A DNA stretch of 59,452 bases from Planctomycetota bacterium (GTDB lineage: Bacteria; Planctomycetota; UBA11346), in contig JANWWU010000013.1 of assembly GCA_025055595.1 (NCBI GenBank), positions 1 to 59,452 of the forward strand, given 5' to 3'. Positions 53,728-59,452 of this stretch are shown here, piece after piece. A model generated the notes under the pieces. That model had not been told where the DNA came from. It did no database searches and worked only from the letters and a program-made list of their open reading frames with translations. Position 1 is the first letter of the stretch. The number at the start of each line of letters is the position of its first letter. The position numbers and the translations under genes were made by a program.

Positions 53728-56156
53728 CAGCCGAGCTCCACCCGCAGCTCGGCGCGGCTGCGGCCCTGCAGGCGGGCGGCCGGCACCAGGACCCCGGCGC
53801 AGGGCTGGGCGGGGTCGCAGGGGCAGGGCAGCTCCTCGCCATCGAGCCAGGCCCGGCGCACCCCGCTCTCGACGCCGGCGCGGTTGTCGACCTCCAGGCG
53901 CACGCGGCAGCCGCGGAAGACGCGCTCGGCGGTGAAGCCCGGCCAGGAGCGCGGGATGCAGGGCGCGATGCGCAGGCCGGCGAGTTCGGCGCGCAGTCCG
54001 AGCAGGTACTGCGTCGCCGCCACATCCATCCAGGCGACGGTGCCGGTCGACTGGGTGATCGTCGCCCAGCCGGCGCGGTTGTTCTCCGGCCCGATGATCG
54101 TGCTCGCCCAGGCGTAGGGCTCGCCGGTGTAGCGCTCGGCGCCGACCTTGGCGATGACCCGCTCGGGCAGCAGCTGCAGGTAGTACTTCCAGGCGCGCTC
54201 GCCGCGCCCGAGCAGGGCCTCGGCGATCACCGCCCAGGTGTTGGCGTGGCAGAAGATCGCGCCGTTCTCGCCCGTGCCCGGCATGTAGCCGCTGAAGGGA
54301 TCGCGGACCTGCGGGTAGGTGGCGAAGCCGGGGTGCAGCAGCTTCAAGCCGAAGCCGGTGTCGAGCGCGGCCCCCGCCTCGTCCATGCCGCGGCGGCGCT
54401 GCTCGAGGGTGCCGATGCCGGAGAGCACGGCCCAGCTCTGCGGGTTGAGGAAGATGCGGCCGAACGCGCAGCTCGCGGCACCGACCGGCGTGCCGTCGTC
54501 GTCGAAGGCGCGTCGCCACCAGGCGCCGTCCCAGGCATGGGTCTCCAGGGCCTGGACCTGGCGCCGCCGGCAGTCGTCGAACCAGGCGGCATCGGCCTCG
54601 CGGCCGCTGGCGCGCGCCAGCTCGGCGAGCAGGCGGCAGGTGATCACATGCTGCTGGCCGGCGAACACCGATTCCCCGCGGCCCTGGCGGGCGAAGCGGC
54701 CGATGATGTCGTTCCAGTCGCTGTGCAGGGTCAGCGGCAGGCCGTGCGCGCCGAGGTGGCTCTCGGTGAAACTGACGATGCGCCGCAGGTGCTCCCACAC
54801 CGGCGCGCTCTCCGCCGGCTTGCAGTCGGGGCCGAGGAAGGGCACCGGCTCGTCGAGGAAGCCGAGGTCCCCGCTCTCGGCGGCGATCGCATAGGCGAGC
54901 ATCGCCAGCCAGTGGTGCTCGTCGCTGTGGACCGTCAGCCCGAAGGGCCGGCGCTCCCACAGGTTGTACTCGTGCACCGTGTGCCCGTCGGCGAACTGAT
55001 GGCGCAGCTGCTGGCGCAGGATCGCCAGGCCCCAGGACGGATCGCGGTAGGTGATGGCCAGCGCGTCCTGGGTGGTGTCGCGGAACCCGAAGGCGCGCTC
55101 GCCGGTGGCCTGGGCGCTGATCGAGCGCGAGTAGCGCGCGGTGTGCACCGAGCCGACGGGGTTCCAGATCGTGATCATCCGCTGCGCCTCGGGCAGCGGC
55201 AGGCTGGCGGCGAAGCGCGCGAGATGCCGGTCCCACCAGGCGTCGAGCTTGGCGCGCTGCTCCTCGACGGCGCCCGGCTGGCGCAGCGCGGCGAGCGTCG
55301 CCCGGCGCTTGGCGACGGTCGCCTCCCAATCGCGCAGCGCGTGGCCGACGGCGCCGAGGAAGAAGCGCAGGCGGCGCGGCTGCCCGCGCTGCAGGACGAG
55401 CGGCACGCGCAGCGCCGCGCAGGGCTCGCCGCACTCGATGACGCTGTTGCTGCACTGTCCGCGTGCGACCGCCAGCGGATCGCGCTCGTCGCGGTAAGGC
55501 CCGATGAAGGCATCGCGGCTGGTGTCGAAGTCGGCGACCGGCGCATCGCAGGCGAACCACGACAGCGGGGTCTCGCTGACCAGCGGCGTGCCGGAGCGGT
55601 GCGGCAAGAACCACGCGCACTGCTCGTCGGCCTCCCAGCCGGTGTGCAGCATGCACTGGAAGTAGTAGCCGAACTTGAAGTCCAGCTCCCAGTGCGGCTG
55701 CGACCACTCGGCGTAGGCGAAGACCGAGAGCTCGCCCTCGCCGGACAGCTCGAGGTCCCAGACCAGCGCATCGTGGTCCGGGCAGATGAACAGCTCGAGG
55801 CTCGCCGCCAGGCCATCGCGCTCGGCGCGGAACGCGGTGCGTCCCGGCCGGTGCTCGGCGCAGAAGCGGCTCGGCAGCAGGGTGCAGGGCCGGCCGCTCG
55901 GCGACCACACGCTGCCGTCGGGCCGGCGCAGATACACATAGAAGCCCGGGGCGTCGGCCGGCAGGTGGCGGAAGCGGTAACGCGTCAGCCGGAACACGCT
56001 CGGGCTGCGCCACCACAGCAGGCCGCCGCCGGCCTGCGAGACCAGCGCATGCAGCTCGCCGTTGGAGAGGTAGTTGATCCATGCGCCCGGCGTGTCGTGG
56101 CGGTGGATGCGGACGACGCGCGCCGCGTCATCGAAGGTGTAGAGGGCTTCGCTCAT
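53727..56156 (-). CDS. GH94-type glycoside phosphorylase
   Basis: An 809-residue cytoplasmic enzyme of the cellobiose/chitobiose phosphorylase family. An N-terminal beta-sandwich domain (about 1-280) precedes an (alpha/alpha)6 barrel. The catalytic Asp is likely within LHSDWNDIIG (about 480), the GH94 WND block, and GENGAIFCHANTWAVIAEA with WASTIIGPENN is the conserved phosphate/sugar-binding region. It is expected to phosphorolyse a beta-linked disaccharide with inversion. The acceptor cannot be read from sequence; the GH27-like partner hints at galactose- or mixed-sugar substrates. Start MSEALYTFDD at 56156; the longer frame overlaps the upstream gene. Confidence 0.85.
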   Translation of the reverse strand: MSEALYTFDDAARVVRIHRHDTPGAWINYLSNGELHALVSQAGGGLLWWRSPSVFRLTRYRFRHLPADAPGFYVYLRRPDGSVWSPSGRPCTLLPSRFCAEHRPGRTAFRAERDGLAASLELFICPDHDALVWDLELSGEGELSVFAYAEWSQPHWELDFKFGYYFQCMLHTGWEADEQCAWFLPHRSGTPLVSETPLSWFACDAPVADFDTSRDAFIGPYRDERDPLAVARGQCSNSVIECGEPCAALRVPLVLQRGQPRRLRFFLGAVGHALRDWEATVAKRRATLAALRQPGAVEEQRAKLDAWWDRHLARFAASLPLPEAQRMITIWNPVGSVHTARYSRSISAQATGERAFGFRDTTQDALAITYRDPSWGLAILRQQLRHQFADGHTVHEYNLWERRPFGLTVHSDEHHWLAMLAYAIAAESGDLGFLDEPVPFLGPDCKPAESAPVWEHLRRIVSFTESHLGAHGLPLTLHSDWNDIIGRFARQGRGESVFAGQQHVITCRLLAELARASGREADAAWFDDCRRRQVQALETHAWDGAWWRRAFDDDGTPVGAASCAFGRIFLNPQSWAVLSGIGTLEQRRRGMDEAGAALDTGFGLKLLHPGFATYPQVRDPFSGYMPGTGENGAIFCHANTWAVIAEALLGRGERAWKYYLQLLPERVIAKVGAERYTGEPYAWASTIIGPENNRAGWATITQSTGTVAWMDVAATQYLLGLRAELAGLRIAPCIPRSWPGFTAERVFRGCRVRLEVDNRAGVESGVRRAWLDGEELPCPCDPAQPCAGVLVPAARLQGRSRAELRVELG

Positions 56157-56158
56157 GG

Positions 56159-57445
56159 TCAGGACACTGGCAACAGGCGCAGGAAGGCTGCGCCCTCGGC
56201 AGGCAGCTCGAGCTGCAGACGACCGCTGCGCTGCACCGCGTGCAGGGTGGCGCCGGTCCAGGCGTCGAGCACCGCTCCCGGATAGATCAGCGGGCGGTCG
56301 ATGGTCAGCGCGCGCTCGCTGCGGTTGACGATCGCCATCCAGAAGCCGCCGCGGCGATCGCGGCAGCGGAACGCGGCCCACTGCCCGGGCTCGTCGTGGG
56401 TGACGGCGGGCTCGTGCTGGTGGTCGTGGCACTCGATGATCCGCGGGTGGGTCAGCAGCTCGAGAGTGCGGGCATCGAGGCTGCAGAGGTCGCCGCCCAT
56501 GATCAGCGGCGAGCCGACGACCGCGCGCAGGGCCATCGCGTGGCGCTGGGCCTCGTACGAGAGCTGGCTCCAGCGCGCCCAGCCCTCCAGGGGATCGACC
56601 GTCGCGTTGGCCGGGCGCGGGGTGCTGATGCGCAGCTGGCCGAAGGGCAGCATGTCGAGGTCGATCGCCGTCGTCAGCGAGCCCCAGCCGAGGATCTCGA
56701 CCGCGCGGTCGACGCACTTGACGAGGTCCTCGCGCTTGTCCCAGAAGTCGGCGGTGACCCGGACGGCGTCGGCGAGGTTGTAGCAGGCCGCGTACTCCGG
56801 CTTGTTGCCGCCGCCCGGCGACAGGCTGAGGACGATGTGCGGCGCGATCCGGCGCACGGCGTGCGCCAGCATCCGCATCTCGCTCGGATGCTCGGTGATG
56901 TCGTCGTACTTGATGTAGCCGACGCCCCAGCTGGCGACCAGGCGGATGACGCTGTCGTAGTAGGCCTGGCCGGCCGGCGTGTCCGCCACCCCGTAGTTCC
57001 AGTTGTTCCACACGCAGAGGCTGCGGCGATCGGCGATGTCGGCGCAGGTCGCGCCGTCCCCGCCCTCGATCGGCAGCGCGTCCTCCGCCGCCTCGCGCGG
57101 CACGCCGCGCATCAGGTGGATGCCGAGCACCAGGCCGCGCGCGCGCAGGCGCTCGGCGAGGAAGGCGATGCCGCGCGGGAACAGCTCGGGGCTGGGCAGG
57201 TAGCGGCCATGGGCATCGATGACCAGCGGGATGTCGCGGCCGCCATAGGGCAGGGCCGGCGGCGCCAGCCGCGAGCGGTTGCCGTGCCAGCCGCTATCGA
57301 TCGTCAGATAGCGATAGCCGGCGGGCAGCAGGCAGCGCGCCATCGCCTCGGCCTGGCGCAGCACCGCCGCCTCGTCGACATACATCCCGTAGCAGTCCCA
57401 GCTGTTCCAGCCACGGATCGCGCGTCGTCGACCGCCTTCGCTCAT
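56159..57445 (-). CDS. GH27-like alpha-galactosidase family enzyme
   Basis: A 428-residue cytoplasmic (no signal peptide) TIM-barrel glycosidase. It has the clan D start RGWNSWDCYGMYVDE, the substrate-binding LTIDSGWH, the nucleophile Asp in YIKYDDI (about 178) and a probable acid/base Asp in the VTADFWDKRED block (about 231), then a beta-sandwich C-terminus. The closest activity is alpha-galactosidase, but members of this clan with this pattern also act on other alpha-linked sugars. It is the first gene of the three-gene minus operon, 2 bases before the GH94-like gene. Confidence 0.85.
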   Translation of the reverse strand: MSEGGRRRAIRGWNSWDCYGMYVDEAAVLRQAEAMARCLLPAGYRYLTIDSGWHGNRSRLAPPALPYGGRDIPLVIDAHGRYLPSPELFPRGIAFLAERLRARGLVLGIHLMRGVPREAAEDALPIEGGDGATCADIADRRSLCVWNNWNYGVADTPAGQAYYDSVIRLVASWGVGYIKYDDITEHPSEMRMLAHAVRRIAPHIVLSLSPGGGNKPEYAACYNLADAVRVTADFWDKREDLVKCVDRAVEILGWGSLTTAIDLDMLPFGQLRISTPRPANATVDPLEGWARWSQLSYEAQRHAMALRAVVGSPLIMGGDLCSLDARTLELLTHPRIIECHDHQHEPAVTHDEPGQWAAFRCRDRRGGFWMAIVNRSERALTIDRPLIYPGAVLDAWTGATLHAVQRSGRLQLELPAEGAAFLRLLPVS

Positions 57446-57554
57446 CGGTACCTCGCAGGTCGGGAGTGTCGAGGCGACGGCCGCTCGTCAATCGCAGGGC
57501 GCGCTGGTGGTGCCGGCGCGATTGCCTCGCAGGCCGCCGCTGCACGGTACCGGC

Positions 57555-58373
57555 ATGTACCGCTCCCTGCGCTGGGCGCTGCGCCTCGTCGCGCTCTTCG
57601 CGCTGCTGCCGCTCGGCATCGTCCTGCTGGCGCTCGCCGGCTGCCAGTCGGCGCTGATCTACCCGGCGCGGCGCTACGACCCGGTGATGTGGCAGCGACT
57701 GCCGCCCGCGGTGCAGCCGCTGCGCTACCGCACCGCGGAGGGCGAGCAGGTCTCGTTCTGGGTCGGGCCGCGCGCGCCGCGCCGGGTGTGGATGCTGTTC
57801 AACGGCAACGGCGGCTTCGCCCTGCAGTGGCTGGACCTGTTGCCGCTGGTCCACGATCCCGAGGCCGGCTTCCTGCTCTTCGAGTATCCGGGCTACGGCT
57901 TCTGCGAGGGCAGCTGTTCGCCGGCGCGCATCCGCGCGGCGAGCGAGGCCGCGGTCGCGGCCCTCGCCGCGCACCTCGGTTGGGAGCGCGCGGCGCTCGA
58001 GCAGCGCCTGGCGCTCTTCGGACACTCGCTCGGCGCGGCCGCCGCCCTCGAGTACGCGGCGCGCCATCCCGTGCAGCGCATCGTCCTGGTCGCGCCCTTC
58101 ACCACCCTGGTCGAGATGGGCCATCACCTCTTCGTGTGGCCGCTTGGCTATCTGATTTGGCACCGCTTCGACAACGGTGCGCGCTTGGCCGAGATCGCCG
58201 CCCAACAGCCGAGGCCGAGCGTCCGCATCATCCATGGCAGCGACGACCAGCTGGTGCCGCCCGCGATGTCGGCGGAGCTGGCCGCGGCGCATCCCGGCTG
58301 GATCGAGCGCCTCGAGATCCCCGGCGCCGACCACGACCTCGTCGTCGTCGACGCCCTGCGTCTGCTGCCCTGA
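57555..58373 (+). CDS. alpha/beta-hydrolase lipoprotein
   Basis: A 272-residue predicted lipoprotein with signal ending LLALAGCQS. The alpha/beta-hydrolase fold has the nucleophile elbow FGHSLGAA (Ser), the acid in HGSDDQLVP and the catalytic His in GADHDLV. The VWMLFNGNGG segment is the oxyanion-hole region seen in BAAT/Abhydrolase-type lipoproteins of this kind. Substrate unknown, likely an ester in the envelope. The ATG at 57555 is chosen because it gives the signal peptide. It is divergent from the GH27-like gene across 109 bases. Confidence 0.85.
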   Translation: MYRSLRWALRLVALFALLPLGIVLLALAGCQSALIYPARRYDPVMWQRLPPAVQPLRYRTAEGEQVSFWVGPRAPRRVWMLFNGNGGFALQWLDLLPLVHDPEAGFLLFEYPGYGFCEGSCSPARIRAASEAAVAALAAHLGWERAALEQRLALFGHSLGAAAALEYAARHPVQRIVLVAPFTTLVEMGHHLFVWPLGYLIWHRFDNGARLAEIAAQQPRPSVRIIHGSDDQLVPPAMSAELAAAHPGWIERLEIPGADHDLVVVDALRLLP

Positions 58374-58486
58374 ACGTGCCGTCGGGCCGCGGGCCGGGGC
58401 GACTGCCGCCGCCCGCCCCGCGGCCCCGCTGGGCGCTCCGCGCGCTGGCCGCTTGTCCGCCGTGCTCTGCGCGCTAGAGTTGTCGC

Positions 58487-59452
58487 ATGAGCTGTGCATG
58501 CTTCCTGCTCGCCTGCGTCTGCGCGCTGCTGAGCGGCGGCGAGCCGCCGCGCGAGCCGCAGCTCGTGCTCGAGACCGGCTTCCACACGGCGATGATCAGA
58601 CGCATCGATGTCGCCGCCGGCGGCACGGTGTTGACGGTCTCACTCGATAAGACCGCGCGGCTGTGGCAGCGCGAGGGGAAGGGCTTCCGCCTCGAGCGCG
58701 TGCTGCGCGTGCCGCGCGGGCCGGGCCACGAGGGCAAGCTGTTTGCTGGGGCGCTGAGCGGCGAGGGCCAGTGGGTGGCGGTCGGCGGCTACACGGGCGG
58801 GGATTGGTTTGGGCAGTGCTTCGTGTATGTCTTCGAACGCGCGACGGGGCGCCTCTGCGCGCGGCTTGGACCGCTGCCAAATCTGATTCTCCACTTACGC
58901 TGGCGGGCCGACGGCGCGCTGGCGGTGTGCCTGGGTTCGGGCGGCCTGCGCGTCTTCCGCTGGCCGGGCGGGCACCTGCTGTGGCAGGATGCTGATTATG
59001 GGGGTCAGTCCTACGGCGCCTGCTGGCTGCCCGACGGCGGGCTGGTGACGACTTGTTGGGATGGCTTCGTGCGGCGCTATGCGCGCGATGGCCGGTTACT
59101 GGCGAAGGCGCGCACCCGTGCGGGGCAGCAGCCGTTCGCTGTCGCCCACGACGGTGCAGGCACCCTCGCGGTCGGGTTCGTAGACAACACGGCGGTGGCG
59201 CGCTACCGCGCGCAGGACCTCGCCGAGCTGCCGCCGCTTGATACCGCCGGCGTCGACAAGGGCGATCTCGGTAGCGTCGCCTGGGCCTCCGGCCAGTGGT
59301 GGGCCGCGGGAAGGTATGACGTCGATGGAGAATCCCCCATCCTGACCTGGACAGACGCCGGCCGCCGGGCCTGTCCCGGCCCGAAGGACACGGTGATGGA
59401 CCTGCTGCCGGCGCCCGGGGGCGGGCTGCTGGTCGGGGCTGCAGACCCCCAG
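58487..59452 (+). CDS. WD40-repeat beta-propeller protein (3' end outside window)
   Basis: The frame opens at ATG 58487 and runs without stop to the last base (322 codons seen). A short hydrophobic N-terminus (CACFLLACVCALLSGG) looks like a signal peptide. WD40-type blades follow: FHTAMIRRIDVAAGGTVLTV with DKTARLWQ, and further blades. The opening resembles the WD40 halves of bacterial caspase-family (peptidase C14) proteins I know of, which then carry the protease at the other end, but nothing of that kind is visible here because the window ends. Domain assignment beyond the propeller is inference. Confidence 0.8.
   Translation, partial: MSCACFLLACVCALLSGGEPPREPQLVLETGFHTAMIRRIDVAAGGTVLTVSLDKTARLWQREGKGFRLERVLRVPRGPGHEGKLFAGALSGEGQWVAVGGYTGGDWFGQCFVYVFERATGRLCARLGPLPNLILHLRWRADGALAVCLGSGGLRVFRWPGGHLLWQDADYGGQSYGACWLPDGGLVTTCWDGFVRRYARDGRLLAKARTRAGQQPFAVAHDGAGTLAVGFVDNTAVARYRAQDLAELPPLDTAGVDKGDLGSVAWASGQWWAAGRYDVDGESPILTWTDAGRRACPGPKDTVMDLLPAPGGGLLVGAADPQ

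Noticed and set aside
56157-57011. Longer reading of the GH94-type gene
   Set aside because: It lies in another frame over the GH27-like gene and has unnatural composition.

Overview
This window is a GC-rich (roughly two-thirds G+C by eye) bacterial chromosome segment. It is densely coded, with many ATGA/TGATG stop-start overlaps, and shows no insertion sequences, phage genes or CRISPR arrays. Lineage is inferred from gene families only. A Minf_1886-family protein, a ThiD2-ThiE fusion, MJ0042-like zinc-ribbon membrane proteins, Ser/Thr kinase and FHA proteins, an isolated prepilin and a WD40 protein together suggest the PVC group, most likely Planctomycetota. I cannot name a genus.

Layout. 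1-7.7 kb: two tRNA genes, a response-regulator protein, then pgi, a membrane GT2 glycosyltransferase and tsaE on the minus strand, divergent from a SagB-type double nitroreductase. 7.7-11.7 kb: serA, tRNA-Pro, a small unknown gene and L-arabinose isomerase. 11.9-19 kb: an exbB-exbD-exbD unit, then an FHA protein and a transmembrane Ser/Thr kinase. 19-23.6 kb: uvrB with a candidate LexA-type box, a LysM/amidase lipoprotein and murJ.

23.6-40.4 kb is the most interesting part. It is a tightly packed ten-gene minus-strand operon. In transcription order it encodes a predicted pseudokinase, a dynamin-like GTPase, a divergent Hsp70 with an N-terminal beta domain, a GrpE-like partner, a secreted vWA protein, a signal-peptide plus single-TM vWA-like protein, a formylglycine-generating-enzyme-fold (FGE) protein, a zinc-ribbon GTPase, a GAP1-like protein (GTPase-associated protein 1) and a coiled-coil protein. 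The gene content resembles the class of NTP-dependent (GTPase/chaperone/vWA/FGE) conflict or quality-control systems predicted computationally by the Aravind group, but this combination is not one I recognise. No obvious toxin or nuclease effector is encoded in it.

40.4-48.6 kb continues on the minus strand with housekeeping genes: ThiD2-ThiE, an AI-2E-family permease carrying an EF-hand-like insert, a Minf_1886 protein, a lipoprotein, dtd, a metallophosphoesterase, a GT4 glycosyltransferase, yacG and an MJ0042-type membrane protein. 48.6-52.7 kb is on the plus strand: a prepilin-like protein, a YbgC-type thioesterase, a chalcone-isomerase-like secreted protein, a YbiT-type ABC-F ATPase and an NTF2-like/zinc-motif signalling protein. 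52.7-57.4 kb is a three-gene cytoplasmic glycoside operon (GH27-like, GH94-like and an unknown conserved protein). The window ends with an alpha/beta-hydrolase lipoprotein and the start of a WD40 beta-propeller protein whose C-terminus lies outside.
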